From: an uncultured archaeon
GTDB taxonomy: Archaea > Thermoplasmatota > Thermoplasmata > Thermoplasmatales > Thermoplasmataceae
Direction: 5' to 3'
DNA: 64,000 bases
Assembly: GCA_000965745.1 (NCBI GenBank)
Contig: CP009479.1
Location: forward strand, 1,994,457-2,058,456
The notes beneath the pieces are model-generated. The model saw only the letters and a program-made list of their open reading frames with translations, was not told the DNA's origin and ran no database searches. A program made the position numbers and the translations under genes. Shown here one piece after another: positions 51,862-61,086 of this stretch. How positions within the stretch are numbered: the first letter of the stretch is position 1; each line of letters starts with the position of its first letter.

Positions 51862-52350
51862 ATGGGGCTGGATATATCTGAAATTGAAGTGAATAAGCCT
51901 GATGACACGAACGTTATAGTGGGATATTCCCATTTTATCAAGACTGTCGAAGACCTTACTGAAATTGTCAGGACCACTGCACCCGAAGCAAAGTTCTCTG
52001 TAACGTTTTCTGAGGCATCAGGCCCAAGGCTTGTCAGGTTTGAGGGAAATGACAGTGAACTAGTAGAATATGGGATTGAAAACATCAAAAGGATTGCATC
52101 TGGGCATACTTTCATGATTATTTTGAGGAATGCCTTCCCGATAAGCATACTCAACGCATTGAAACTGTGCCAGGAGGTCGGCACCATCTATGCTGCGACC
52201 GCGAACCCTTTGAAGGTGCTTGTTGCCAGGGGCGAGGATGGAAATGGTGTTATAGGCGTTATTGATGGTGGATCCCCACTTGGTGTTGAAAGCGAGGATG
52301 ACAAGAAGAAAAGAAGGCAGTTCCTGAGAGATATAGGTTACAAAGGATAG
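51862..52350 (+). CDS. Adenosine-specific kinase (COG1839 family)
   Basis: This 162-residue protein matches a small archaeal family whose member structure binds adenosine or AMP. Diagnostic segments are IEVNKPDDTNVIVGYSHFIKTVEDL, split here, FSEASGPRLVRFEGND and ICYAATANPLKVLVA-like (YAATANPLKVLVARGE) with GVIDGGSPLGVE. The frame is open to 51796, but a TATA-like TTTTAATC at 51833-51840 lies 25 bases before the ATG at 51862 (MGLDISEIEV). The stop overlaps the first base of a tRNA gene. Confidence 0.88.
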   Translation: MGLDISEIEVNKPDDTNVIVGYSHFIKTVEDLTEIVRTTAPEAKFSVTFSEASGPRLVRFEGNDSELVEYGIENIKRIASGHTFMIILRNAFPISILNALKLCQEVGTIYAATANPLKVLVARGEDGNGVIGVIDGGSPLGVESEDDKKKRRQFLRDIGYKG

Positions 52351-52421
52351 GACCCGTAGTGTAATGGATATCATTCAGGCCTCCGGAGCCTGCGATCCGG
52401 GTTCGAATCCCGGCGGGTTCA
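52350..52421 (+). tRNA. tRNA-Arg (anticodon CCG)
   Basis: Acceptor GGACCCG pairs with CGGGTTC (one G-T pair); the anticodon stem CAGGC/GCCTG holds loop CTCCGGA with anticodon CCG; the T arm is CCGGG-TTCGAAT-CCCGG. The discriminator is A. No intron, no CCA. It begins on the last base of the adenosine-kinase stop codon. Confidence 0.93.
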
Positions 52422-52502
52422 TATTATAGGCGCAAATCAACAAGTTAACCTGTTGAAACTGATAGAACTGTCTGGCAATCTTTATTTATCGATGTTCAAT
52501 CG

Positions 52503-53843
52503 ATGATCATGTCGGAAATCAAGACCGTGAATCCATTCACTGAAGAAGTTCTGGAAACTTACAAAAGCGAGTCTCTTGAAGATATCCAGAGGAAGGTATC
52601 TTCGATAAGGGATGCACAGGCTGAATGGAAAAAGGATATAGAAGAAAGACTCAATTATTTCAAGAAAACTCTCAAGCCAAATTTTGAAAGGAACCAGGAA
52701 GAGCTTGCAAAGCTTATGACCAGTGAGATGGGAAAGCCCATATCCCAGAGCAGGGCTGAAGTAAAGAAGTCCATATCGCTTATAGACTACCTAATCGGGA
52801 ATTCAAAGAATTTTCTTGAAAATGAGCAAATCGGGACTGAAGCAATGGACAGCCATGTGAGATTTGACCCGCTTGGTGTCATAATGTCAATTGAACCATG
52901 GAATTTTCCTTCGTGGCAGGTAGTGAGGGCAGTGATGCCCGCATTAATGTCAGGAAACGGCGTGATACTCAAGCATGCTTCGCAGGTCTCCGGAACCAGC
53001 CTGAAACTGAAGGAAATCTTTGACACCCCGTTGTTTGACTCAACGATAACAAGGGGGGAGACTGCAACATCAGCGATAAAGTATGTCGACGGCATAGCTT
53101 TCACGGGATCGACTGAAGTGGGACAGAAAATAGCAGCTGAGGCTGGAAAGGAACTCAAGAAGGTGGTCATGGAGCTCGGTGGATCGGACCCATTCATAGT
53201 GATGAAATCAGCAGACTTGGATTATGCTGCAAAAAATGCCACTTTCGGCAGGCTTCAGAATAACGGGCAGAGCTGTATTGCGTCGAAACGGTTCATTGTA
53301 CAGGAAGAAGTCTACAATGAATTTTATGAGAAGCTAAAGGATGAATTCAGCAAGGTCCGGATTGGAGATCCAATGGATTCTGGAACGTTCCTCGGGCCAT
53401 TGTCATCATCCTCGCAGAGAAGCACGGTGCTGAAGCAGGTGGATGACCTGTCAGGCACATCGGAAATAGAGTATCTTGGTGAAAAGTCCGGAAACATAGT
53501 TCCTCCAACGTTAATCCGAACGGATGTTAGTTATCAGGACGAGATATTCGGGCCGGTTGCAATTGTGAAAAAATTCAGGAAAGACTCAGAAGCCGTGAGG
53601 ATGGCGAATGAGACGCCGTACGGCCTGGGTTCTTCTGTATGGGCAGACCCGGATGATGCAAGGGGCATTATCCCAGATATTAACGCCGGAATGGTATTTG
53701 TGAACAAAGTTGTATCTTCAGATCCAAGACTGCCTTTCGGAGGAGTGAAGAAGAGTGGGTTGGGCAGGGAGCTTTCAAGGTACGGATTGCTGGAATTCAC
53801 AAACATAAAAACAGTATGGATTGATGGGAAGTCTGGAAACTAA
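52503..53843 (+). CDS. Aldehyde dehydrogenase (possible glyceraldehyde dehydrogenase)
   Basis: This 446-residue NAD(P)-dependent enzyme oxidises an aldehyde to an acid. The catalytic Cys is in NNGQSCIASKR and the general base Glu in MELGGSDPF; the fold motifs FTGSTEVGQ and EIFGPVAIV are present. Thermoplasma and Picrophilus use relatives as non-phosphorylating glyceraldehyde dehydrogenase in their modified Entner-Doudoroff pathway; succinate-semialdehyde is an alternative. A TATA-like CTTTATTTATC lies about 25 bases before the start; ATGs at 52503 and 52509 are both possible. Confidence 0.88.
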   Translation: MIMSEIKTVNPFTEEVLETYKSESLEDIQRKVSSIRDAQAEWKKDIEERLNYFKKTLKPNFERNQEELAKLMTSEMGKPISQSRAEVKKSISLIDYLIGNSKNFLENEQIGTEAMDSHVRFDPLGVIMSIEPWNFPSWQVVRAVMPALMSGNGVILKHASQVSGTSLKLKEIFDTPLFDSTITRGETATSAIKYVDGIAFTGSTEVGQKIAAEAGKELKKVVMELGGSDPFIVMKSADLDYAAKNATFGRLQNNGQSCIASKRFIVQEEVYNEFYEKLKDEFSKVRIGDPMDSGTFLGPLSSSSQRSTVLKQVDDLSGTSEIEYLGEKSGNIVPPTLIRTDVSYQDEIFGPVAIVKKFRKDSEAVRMANETPYGLGSSVWADPDDARGIIPDINAGMVFVNKVVSSDPRLPFGGVKKSGLGRELSRYGLLEFTNIKTVWIDGKSGN

Positions 53844-53934
53844 AGCATATTCGACCCCCTCATTCCTCCATATTCTGTGAATCCAAAACTACAAAAGTTC
53901 AAATTGCAATGTAGTTATCAGTGGTTGTGGCGAA

Positions 53935-54480
53935 ATGACTCAAAATCAAGAAGTTGCGGTTCTTGGAGGCGGCTGTTTCTGGTGCACAGAGGCAGTCTTT
54001 CAGGAGATTGAAGGTGTGGTTGACGTGGACTCCGGATATGCCGGTGGCCATACTGAGAACCCTTCCTATGAGGAGGTATGCACAGGAAATACAGGACATG
54101 CCGAAGTGGTTAAGGTGACTTTTGATCCAGCGGTGATATCATACAAGGACATTCTCGAGGTATTTTTTTCCATGCACGATCCAACCTCCCTCAACAGGCA
54201 GGGAAATGACATTGGCACTCAGTACAGGTCTGTCATCTTCTACATGGATGAAGAACAGAAAAGAACAGCCGGGGAAAAAATATCTGAGATGGAACAGGGC
54301 GGCGAATACAAAAAACCAATAGTCACGGCAGTGGAAAAATTCAGTGAGTTCTACCAGTCTGAAAATTATCATAAAAACTACTTCAAGAACAATAGCAATG
54401 CAGCATACTGCAGGCTGGTCATATCACCAAAAGTGGAGAAGTTCAAAAAGGCACATACGGCAATCATCAGAAGGCCATAG
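53935..54480 (+). CDS. msrA: Peptide methionine sulfoxide reductase MsrA
   Basis: This 181-residue enzyme repairs methionine-S-sulfoxide. The active-site motif GGCFWC carries the catalytic Cys14, and the family segments SGYAGGHTENPSYEEVC and GNDIGTQYRSVIF follow. The C-terminus keeps one further Cys (AAYCRL) that can resolve the disulfide. No MsrB is fused or adjacent. It fits with Dps and CoADR as oxidative-stress defence. Confidence 0.95.
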   Translation: MTQNQEVAVLGGGCFWCTEAVFQEIEGVVDVDSGYAGGHTENPSYEEVCTGNTGHAEVVKVTFDPAVISYKDILEVFFSMHDPTSLNRQGNDIGTQYRSVIFYMDEEQKRTAGEKISEMEQGGEYKKPIVTAVEKFSEFYQSENYHKNYFKNNSNAAYCRLVISPKVEKFKKAHTAIIRRP

Positions 54481-54569
54481 CTAAATCAGTGTTTGCTACA
54501 AAAATGCGAGTCCCCATTCTGCCGGCAATTGCAGGATTTAGCCTGCCCTGAAAAGTGAGATTTCGAGGA

Positions 54570-55010
54570 TCAGAATTTCCTGCACTCCAGCAGTTCTCCC
54601 ACAGCAAGTGCTGCAGGATAGAGTATGACCTCCTCTATCTCTATATGGTGCTTCAATTCCCCAATCAACTGTGAAATGTTCTTGTCTTCATGGCTGTATT
54701 CATCGTCAATCTCTGCTATCAGTTTATTCATCTGGGCGTGCTCATTCAACATGTTGTCATATTCCTGCCTGAACCCATCCCATGCCCTTTGAATGTTCAG
54801 CACATCCAGGAGCCTCTTGCTCCCCTCTCTGCGAGACAGATAGTCAATAAGGGGAATCACAGTCTCTTCTTCCCTGTCAAGATGATAACTGAAAATTGTC
54901 AGGACATTTTCAAACAATCTCCCGAATCTGTCTGATCTGCCGGTAAGTGCCTGCATCTCTTCGAGAAGGTAGGTGTGTTCTCTATCAAGAAAAGACCTTC
55001 CACTTTTCAT
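54570..55010 (-). CDS. Hemerythrin-like HHE-domain protein
   Basis: This 146-residue four-helix protein has the spaced His/Glu ligands of a di-iron site: DREHTYLLEEM, FSYHLDREEETVIP, NEHAQMNKLI and HHIEIEEVILYP. It may bind oxygen, nitric oxide or iron. Its neighbours msrA and an ACT-like regulator do not fix its role, but redox defence is likely. It is transcribed opposite to both. Confidence 0.85.
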   Translation of the reverse strand: MKSGRSFLDREHTYLLEEMQALTGRSDRFGRLFENVLTIFSYHLDREEETVIPLIDYLSRREGSKRLLDVLNIQRAWDGFRQEYDNMLNEHAQMNKLIAEIDDEYSHEDKNISQLIGELKHHIEIEEVILYPAALAVGELLECRKF

Positions 55011-55181
55011 GCTTACAATTATGATTTCGTGGATTTGTAGTTGATCCCGTATATTTACGGTAATAATCTGTCGAAATAGTCATCCTGAAAACTAAAGATA
55101 AGTGGGATAATTCATCATAATCATGCACATAAAAGCAAATAATTCACAAAAATTCATTAGTAACTCAGTTTATCCAACCTC

Positions 55182-55748
55182 ATGGTCAAAGTCACGGACT
55201 CTATAAATGTGATAGTGAGGGAGAATCTCATCTATTCCCTGATGATAAACAGCGGATTGGCCAACTACACGAGCCTGGCACGTAAGATCCAGAATCAGGT
55301 GGAATTTGTAACCGGAAAGAAGGTAAAAATCAACACGATAGTGAAGACGCTCACTTCGTACAGGTCAAAGGAAGTAGACTCCAACGCCATTGAAATACTC
55401 AAAAAATCCAACCTGTCCGTTGAATACAAGTATACCGAAGGTTACTTTGACAGCATGAAAGAAGTGGGTGACAATGCAATGCTCGTTGTCCGGGAGGCAG
55501 GAAGATATAAGTGCATCATGAAATCTGACGACACAAATGACCTTGCAATGATTCGCATTATTCTTCCAAGTGAATCCGCAGGGGAACCGGGAATTACACT
55601 TCTTCTTACAGAATACCTGAACATTTTTGGGATTGATGTCAAGAACATCTACAGGCTTGACACGGAGATCTGGCTTATCGTGAACGTTGATCAGGCAGGC
55701 CAGATCACCGACAGGATAAGCAAACTCCTGTATAGTTCAGAAATGTGA
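55182..55748 (+). CDS. ACT-like regulatory protein, paralogue of that at 37758
   Basis: This 188-residue protein has an N-terminal helical region (ENLIYSLMINSGLANYTSLARKI, then KINTIVKTLTSYR) like a helix-turn-helix, and a C-terminal ACT-type part (AMIRIILPSESAGEPGITLLLTEYL, then VKNIYRLDTEIWLIVN). The layout equals the protein at 37758-38354. Its stop overlaps the start of a TauE-type permease gene (GTGA), so it may sense the ligand carried by that permease. Confidence 0.65.
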   Translation: MVKVTDSINVIVRENLIYSLMINSGLANYTSLARKIQNQVEFVTGKKVKINTIVKTLTSYRSKEVDSNAIEILKKSNLSVEYKYTEGYFDSMKEVGDNAMLVVREAGRYKCIMKSDDTNDLAMIRIILPSESAGEPGITLLLTEYLNIFGIDVKNIYRLDTEIWLIVNVDQAGQITDRISKLLYSSEM

Positions 55749-56596
55749 ATTATAATCAGATTTATGAAAATATTATAAACAATTATGTGATTTCACATCG
55801 AAGTCCAATGATTATAACCATAGCCCAGCTTGTTCTATCGATGATTTCAGGTGTAGCAGTTGGTTTTACTCTGGGGCTTATCGGAGGCGGCGGATCAATT
55901 CTTGCAATACCCCTCCTCATTTATTTCGTTGGAATACACAACACTCACCTGGCGATAGGAACAACTGCCCTTGCTGTGGGTGTAAATGCATATATCAACT
56001 TTTTTTCGCACAGGAAGCGTGTAAAGATCAAAATGAATGTGGGGATAATATTCTCCCTCATTGGGGCAGCAGGGGTTCTATTGGGAACCACGATTGGGCT
56101 GTTAACAGAAAGCAGCCGCCTGCTTCTTCTTTTCTCTTTTCTCATGATAGGAGTAGGATTTTTCATGTATATGGGAAAAAAAGGTCATTCAATTCACAAG
56201 GAGCCTCAACCAGAAAAAAAATTGAAGAAAAACCTGGGGAAAATCAGCGGGTCCTCTTTGATGACAGGTTTTGCATCGGGGTTTTTCGGCATTGGGGGCG
56301 GTTTCCTGATCGTTCCTGCATTGATGTACTCCACGAAAATAAACATAAACGAAGCTATCGGTACATCCCTTCTCGTGGTGGGATCGTTCGGGATTCTTAC
56401 TGCAATAAGGTATGGTATCGCAGGGAACCTGTTGTATTCAGTATCCCTCTTCTACATTATTGGCGGGATTTTTGGCGGCATATTCGGTTCGAGAATTTCA
56501 ACCGGGATGGATACATCCAGGCTGAAGAAACTCTTTTCCATTATAATAATAATAGTGGGCATCTACGTTATGTTCAGGACATTGGGATTCCCATGA
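55745..56596 (+). CDS. TauE/SafE-family membrane permease
   Basis: This 283-residue protein has about eight membrane helices and the duplicated family motif GLIGGGGSILAIPLLIYFVG and FFGIGGGFLIVPAL. Family members export sulfite, sulfoacetate or related organic anions. It starts with GTG inside the stop of the ACT-like regulator; ATG at 55808 (MIITIAQL) is an alternative that would lose the overlap. Substrate unknown. Confidence 0.87.
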   Translation: MNYNQIYENIINNYVISHRSPMIITIAQLVLSMISGVAVGFTLGLIGGGGSILAIPLLIYFVGIHNTHLAIGTTALAVGVNAYINFFSHRKRVKIKMNVGIIFSLIGAAGVLLGTTIGLLTESSRLLLLFSFLMIGVGFFMYMGKKGHSIHKEPQPEKKLKKNLGKISGSSLMTGFASGFFGIGGGFLIVPALMYSTKININEAIGTSLLVVGSFGILTAIRYGIAGNLLYSVSLFYIIGGIFGGIFGSRISTGMDTSRLKKLFSIIIIIVGIYVMFRTLGFP

Positions 56597-56635
56597 GGCA
56601 AGGAGGGGGCGGAATGAGGAAAAGTGTCTTCCCCT

Positions 56636-57124
56636 CTACTCATCGTCTTCTATCATTTTCCCGTAGACGCTAACTACTTCCCTGTACCCGATTCCTTTGT
56701 AGAAGCCGAGAGCTATGAGGTTCAGCGAAGGAAATTCTGCAGTTATGAGTCTTATCTTCCTTTCCTTCAGTATCCTGTACAGTTCATCCATAAGCAACTT
56801 GCCCGTATTCTTTCTCCTGTATTCGGGCATCACGTAGAATTCAACGATTCTCGCCTCATACTTTGGCTTGTAGTACAGCCGTGTGTGTATGTCCACCTTG
56901 ACAAGGCCAACTACCTTGGATCCTGCTTCTGCAACCAGCACTATGTATCTGTCCCCGTCACTGAGCGCCTCATTCAAATGATCTCTGAAGTCGCTCTTGG
57001 ACTCTTCCGCTACATTGAATATGCTGTCAAACTCAGCATTAAGCCTTTTCAGTCTTATTACCTGATCAAGAGCGGCATCCAGGTCCTCTGCTTTCATCCT
57101 TCTTATTACAATGTTTTCAGTCAT
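56636..57124 (-). CDS. GNAT-family acetyltransferase
   Basis: This 162-residue protein has the GNAT core: NIVIRRMKAEDLD at the start, VGLVKVDIH, the acetyl-CoA loop MPEYRRKNTGKLLMDEL and FPSLNLIALGFYKGIGY. The acetyl-CoA loop is Q/RxxGxG/A-like with Asn-Thr in place of one Gly, so activity is plausible but not certain. The substrate is unknown. Its start overlaps the end of the malic-enzyme gene, so the pair is one operon. Confidence 0.82.
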   Translation of the reverse strand: MTENIVIRRMKAEDLDAALDQVIRLKRLNAEFDSIFNVAEESKSDFRDHLNEALSDGDRYIVLVAEAGSKVVGLVKVDIHTRLYYKPKYEARIVEFYVMPEYRRKNTGKLLMDELYRILKERKIRLITAEFPSLNLIALGFYKGIGYREVVSVYGKMIEDDE

Positions 57125-58466
57125 TCTTCCTTACCCCCGGTAATGGTTTTACTAGATTCCTGTCAAGCAAATCCATGTAAATGTTTCTGTTTTCCTGTAT
57201 AATCTCACTTGCTATATCAAAAAATTTCTGCTTAGTGCCGGTTTTTCTCGCCAGCTTCATTTCAACTGTTTTGGAAGCGACTGCTGACGCCACGCTGGGG
57301 TACAGCTCCCAATCTTCCATTGTGGGGACAATATTGTCTGGTGTCGGGTCCTCTATGAAGTTTGCAATCTCATTAGACGCTGCAACCATTACCTGAAAAT
57401 TAACCCCTTTTGCGCGGGCGTCCAGAACACCACGGAAAACTCCGGGAAAAACCAGGCTGTTGTTAATCTGGTTTGGATAATCGCTCCTGCCCGTGGCAAC
57501 AATTTTTGCACCGGACTCCTTTGCAGCATCAGGCCATATTTCCGGCACCGGGTTGGCAAGTGCGAAGACTATTCCATCCTTCTCCATGGCCTTGATCCAG
57601 TCACGCTTTATTGTATCTGGTCCCTGTTTGGCAGCCGATACAACAACATCGCTACCTTTAATCGCCTCCGGGATGCCTCCTTTAACCCTGTCACCGTTGG
57701 TCTTGAGGGCGAGCTGGTATTTTAGGGGGTTGTTGATCATCAGAACATCCATGTCTTCACGTTCGGGCTCAAGGATCCCCTTTGAGTCTACGAGTATTAT
57801 GTTCTTTGGGTTGAAGCCCGCCGCATCCAGCAGGAATGCCGCAGCTATATTTGCTGCTCCAGCACCTACAAACGTGACCCTGGCGTCCTCCATCCTCTTG
57901 CCGACCAGCCTTAGAGAATTGATGAGCCCGGCAAGAATGATTGAGGCAGTACCGAGTTGGTCGTCGTGCCATACGGGTATGTTGAGTGCTTTCTGCAGGG
58001 TCTCGAGGATAGTAAAACACTTAGGAGACTCTATGTCTTCCAGATTATAGCCGCCAAATGAAGGCTCAAGTGCTTTTGCTACCGAAATAAATTCCTCCTG
58101 GGACTTAACCCTGATCGGAATTGGGACAGCGTTTACTCCTCCGAAGAAGTTGAAGATCAGGGCCTTTCCCTCCATCACGGGCATAGCAGCTTCAGGGCCA
58201 ACATGCCCAAGCCCGAGAACACGGGTTCCATCCGTCAGTATGGCAACCGAATTCCACCTTCCAGTCAATTCAAAGGACAGATCTTTATCTGAGGCTATTT
58301 TAGTTGAAACAGCTGCTATTCCAGGGGTGTACCAGTATGAAAAATCATCCAGATGCCTTACGGGAACCTTGGGGACCACTCTCACCTTGCCTTTGTAATA
58401 TTCTGAATACTCGATCGCGAGCTTATTGTATCTCTCTGTTCTCTCAAGGTCCTCCATGAAGCTCAT
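57117..58466 (-). CDS. maeB: NAD(P)-dependent malic enzyme
   Basis: This 449-residue enzyme decarboxylates malate to pyruvate, giving NAD(P)H. Catalytic segments are YTPGIAAVS with the base Tyr, LTDGTRVLGLGHVGPEA, split here, the metal site HDDQLGTASIILAG and the NAD motif VTFVGAGAANIAAAF. It lacks the phosphotransacetylase tail found on many bacterial MaeB proteins, as expected for archaea. It is first in an operon with a GNAT gene. Confidence 0.93.
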   Translation of the reverse strand: MSFMEDLERTERYNKLAIEYSEYYKGKVRVVPKVPVRHLDDFSYWYTPGIAAVSTKIASDKDLSFELTGRWNSVAILTDGTRVLGLGHVGPEAAMPVMEGKALIFNFFGGVNAVPIPIRVKSQEEFISVAKALEPSFGGYNLEDIESPKCFTILETLQKALNIPVWHDDQLGTASIILAGLINSLRLVGKRMEDARVTFVGAGAANIAAAFLLDAAGFNPKNIILVDSKGILEPEREDMDVLMINNPLKYQLALKTNGDRVKGGIPEAIKGSDVVVSAAKQGPDTIKRDWIKAMEKDGIVFALANPVPEIWPDAAKESGAKIVATGRSDYPNQINNSLVFPGVFRGVLDARAKGVNFQVMVAASNEIANFIEDPTPDNIVPTMEDWELYPSVASAVASKTVEMKLARKTGTKQKFFDIASEIIQENRNIYMDLLDRNLVKPLPGVRKND

Positions 58467-58611
58467 AGAGATATCGTTTCAATTCTAATAATATTTCCCG
58501 GAACTGTCTTACGGCTACACCTTGAGAATAATTAAATGAAACTCTCACGGAATTCTAATCAAGAGACCAGTTTGCACCTCGGCATAATAAAAAAAGTTGA
58601 TATGCCGAAAA

Positions 58612-59580
58612 ATGATGGGCCGTCAGATGGAACTTGATAATGTGAAAATCAACTGGGCTCCCATTCTGGAGAGCCAGATCTCATCGCTGGAGGAAAAGTT
58701 CCCGGGAAGGGGAATAAGAGAAACCTTCAACAAGATAATCGAAGACCTGAACGAAAACAGGATCAAATCCAGGCTGATTATGTCCAATAAGGAGCCGGCC
58801 GGTTATGCTTATTATGTCATGCCCGAGAGCATGACAGACAGAATCCTTGGCAACGTTGGCTTTGTAGACGGTAAGTTTGCATCCGGGGAAAGGGCAGAAA
58901 ATCTTCTGGGATGGCTTCTCAACGAGTCTAAGTCTATGGGCCGGTTCGCGATGATAAATGACATCTTCAACGGCACGGAAGAATCTTCAAGAGTTCTTGA
59001 AAAGATGGGATTTGGAAGGATGGAAAGGTCAATGATGGAGATTCCGCTGAAGGAAGTCCCGGAATCGGACCCTGTTGTCCCCGAAAGATACAGGGTTGAA
59101 AGCCTCAACAACATGAATATCGAGGAATATCTTTCTGCACAGATCTCTGCCTACCAGGGGTCAGAAGATGAGCTGCTCTTCTCCACCAAAAAGGAAGAGC
59201 AGGTAGCTTTGGCAAGATCCATATTCGAAGGGAACTACGGAAGAGTTGTGACAGAAGTTTCAAGAATTGCACGCTACGATGGCAAGCTTATGGGTGCATG
59301 CATTGTGACATCCGGAAAATCGGGCACGGAAACGCCGGGGTATCCCCTCATAATAGATGTCTTTGTGGGGAAAGAACACAGGGGAAAAGGCATAGCCAGG
59401 GCAATGCTTCTTGAAACCCTCAGAAGAGCCAAGGTGGCAAACTTCAACACAATGTACCTGTGGGTGAACATGAAAAGCAAGGCTAGAGGCCTTTACGAGT
59501 CAATAGGTTTCATGGAGAGCAGTTTCCCGAGAGAAATTATTTACTACGCCGGACTGGAGGCACAATCAGATGGCAACTGA
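58612..59580 (+). CDS. Protein with two GNAT-like domains
   Basis: This protein of about 322 residues carries two acetyltransferase folds. The N-terminal half (RLIMSNKEPAGYAYYV, KMGFGRMERSMME) lacks the acetyl-CoA loop. The C-terminal half keeps it (VGKEHRGKGIARAMLLE) and ends NMKSKARGLYESIGF. This tandem layout resembles mycothiol-synthase-like GNATs, but the substrate here is unknown. The ATGs at 58612-58617 fit a TATA-like ATAATAAAA about 25 bases upstream. Its end overlaps the convergent kinase-like gene by 15 bases. Confidence 0.8.
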   Translation: MMGRQMELDNVKINWAPILESQISSLEEKFPGRGIRETFNKIIEDLNENRIKSRLIMSNKEPAGYAYYVMPESMTDRILGNVGFVDGKFASGERAENLLGWLLNESKSMGRFAMINDIFNGTEESSRVLEKMGFGRMERSMMEIPLKEVPESDPVVPERYRVESLNNMNIEEYLSAQISAYQGSEDELLFSTKKEEQVALARSIFEGNYGRVVTEVSRIARYDGKLMGACIVTSGKSGTETPGYPLIIDVFVGKEHRGKGIARAMLLETLRRAKVANFNTMYLWVNMKSKARGLYESIGFMESSFPREIIYYAGLEAQSDGN

Positions 59581-60510
59581 AAGTGCGGTCAGCGCCAGGG
59601 GAATGATGTAGTTGTCATCCAGCGGATACTGCGTTGCGCTTTCAACTATTGCCCCTACCAGTGCGTAAAGTATCCCCAGGTATCCTATGACAAAGAAGCC
59701 GAATACTGCAGAAAGTGCGAAAAGGGCCAGAAATCCACCCACTGATTTCCTTTTGTTGAAGAACAGTGGCCATGTTTTCACATTCACACCTACAATTGTG
59801 GCAGCCGAATCTCCAATTACGAGAACAAATAGCACGATGTAGAGAACGCTCAGTGAATTTATTATGGCGAATGCAAGCAATATTCCAGATGCAAACCAGA
59901 TTGAGCCTATCCCGAGAGGTGTATCCTCTCTTTCGAATGACCACAGGAAATCGCCAATAAGATTCTTCCTGTGAAGGTAGAAATAATTCCCTACAGCATA
60001 GAGGACAAGTACGCTTACTGTTATCACAATTCGTGAGTTCTCAACCCCCTCTATAAACAAAAGGGCAAGTATAAGGACTCCAACAACAGATTGGAGGTAG
60101 TCCCTGTAGATTTCCTTCTTTTTGATCTTCCCACGGCCTGAGTCGTTGTCATGGGTATAGGATTTAAGCCTCTTGTCAAACATCATCGTCAGTATTATCG
60201 CCGTGGAGATTGACACATCTATTGAAATCCATATGAGATCGGACTGGAATTCATATCCTGCAAAAAGGACAATGGCCACTTCTGCGACGAATGCGCTGAA
60301 GAAAGTCTGGGTGTACATGTATGCGGCTGAAATCAGGGACAGTATGTATACGGGAAAAACTATCAGGGAGTGGGCGAATAAAAAAATAACAAGGAGTACT
60401 GGAATTGAATATATATAAAGCCTTATAAATCTGGCCCTATCTTCAATAAGTGTTATTGAAACAGAAAGAACAGAAACTGCTATCCAGAGATATTGAAAAT
60501 AGTCCAGCAA
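59566..60510 (-). CDS. Polyprenol/diacylglycerol kinase-like membrane protein (SEC59/DGK1 type)
   Basis: This 314-residue protein has about nine membrane helices. The C-terminal third carries the CTP-transferase/dolichol-kinase pattern: VIGDSAATIVG, then NKRKSVGGFLALFALS, then GAIVESATQYPLDDNYIIPL. Members phosphorylate polyprenols or lipids with CTP; in archaea this could recycle dolichol for N-glycosylation of surface proteins. A charged loop (DKRLKSYTHDNDSGRGKIKKK) splits the helices. Confidence 0.82.
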   Translation of the reverse strand: MLDYFQYLWIAVSVLSVSITLIEDRARFIRLYIYSIPVLLVIFLFAHSLIVFPVYILSLISAAYMYTQTFFSAFVAEVAIVLFAGYEFQSDLIWISIDVSISTAIILTMMFDKRLKSYTHDNDSGRGKIKKKEIYRDYLQSVVGVLILALLFIEGVENSRIVITVSVLVLYAVGNYFYLHRKNLIGDFLWSFEREDTPLGIGSIWFASGILLAFAIINSLSVLYIVLFVLVIGDSAATIVGVNVKTWPLFFNKRKSVGGFLALFALSAVFGFFVIGYLGILYALVGAIVESATQYPLDDNYIIPLALTALSVAI

Positions 60511-60591
60511 TTTATCTCGAAATCCTTACGTTTCTTGATATAAAAATCTATGGTGTAGCCGCACCTTGCACACCGTCTGAGAAGAAAGCAA

Positions 60592-60945
60592 TCACCTGAT
60601 ATACTCCACTAATGCTATGAGCCCTGCTATCAGAACTATAATGCTGGATATTACATAGAGTCCCCCAACAAAATAGAATCCAAGTACTGCGGAAACAATC
60701 AGCAGCACTCCCCCGATAGCGGCATCCCTTCTGGCGGTGCCGGCTGAAATTATCGAGAACAGGCCGAATACAATTCCCAGGATTCCGGAAATGAATGAGC
60801 CTACGGGGATGTAGTGAAACAGATGGACAAGTGTTGACACACTGGCGAAGAGCAGGTACAGAATACCAAGTATTACCCCTATCACTCCACCAAGATATCC
60901 GATTCTGGAACCACTTGGCGACCTTCTTGAACCTTTGCTAGCCAT
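60592..60945 (-). CDS. Small four-helix membrane protein
   Basis: This 117-residue protein begins with a basic Ser/Arg-rich tail (MASKGSRRSPSGSR) followed by about four membrane helices (IGYLGGVIGVILGILYLLF, split at 16-34; ISGILGIVFGLFSIISA; GGVLLIVSAVLGFYFVGGL; VISSIIVLIAGLIALVEY). It resembles DUF4064-like and related small membrane proteins. Function unknown. It is single, on the minus strand. Confidence 0.72.
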   Translation of the reverse strand: MASKGSRRSPSGSRIGYLGGVIGVILGILYLLFASVSTLVHLFHYIPVGSFISGILGIVFGLFSIISAGTARRDAAIGGVLLIVSAVLGFYFVGGLYVISSIIVLIAGLIALVEYIR

Positions 60946-61086
60946 CTTTCAGGAATGATCAGATGGATATAAAACACATTTGGTACAGATATCCAGAATT
61001 ACATTAATTTCAACACTACAGATCAAATGGAAAATGGTGTAAGTATATCTACTGAGTGTCGATAGGGACAGGCAGGGTGCAAACAG

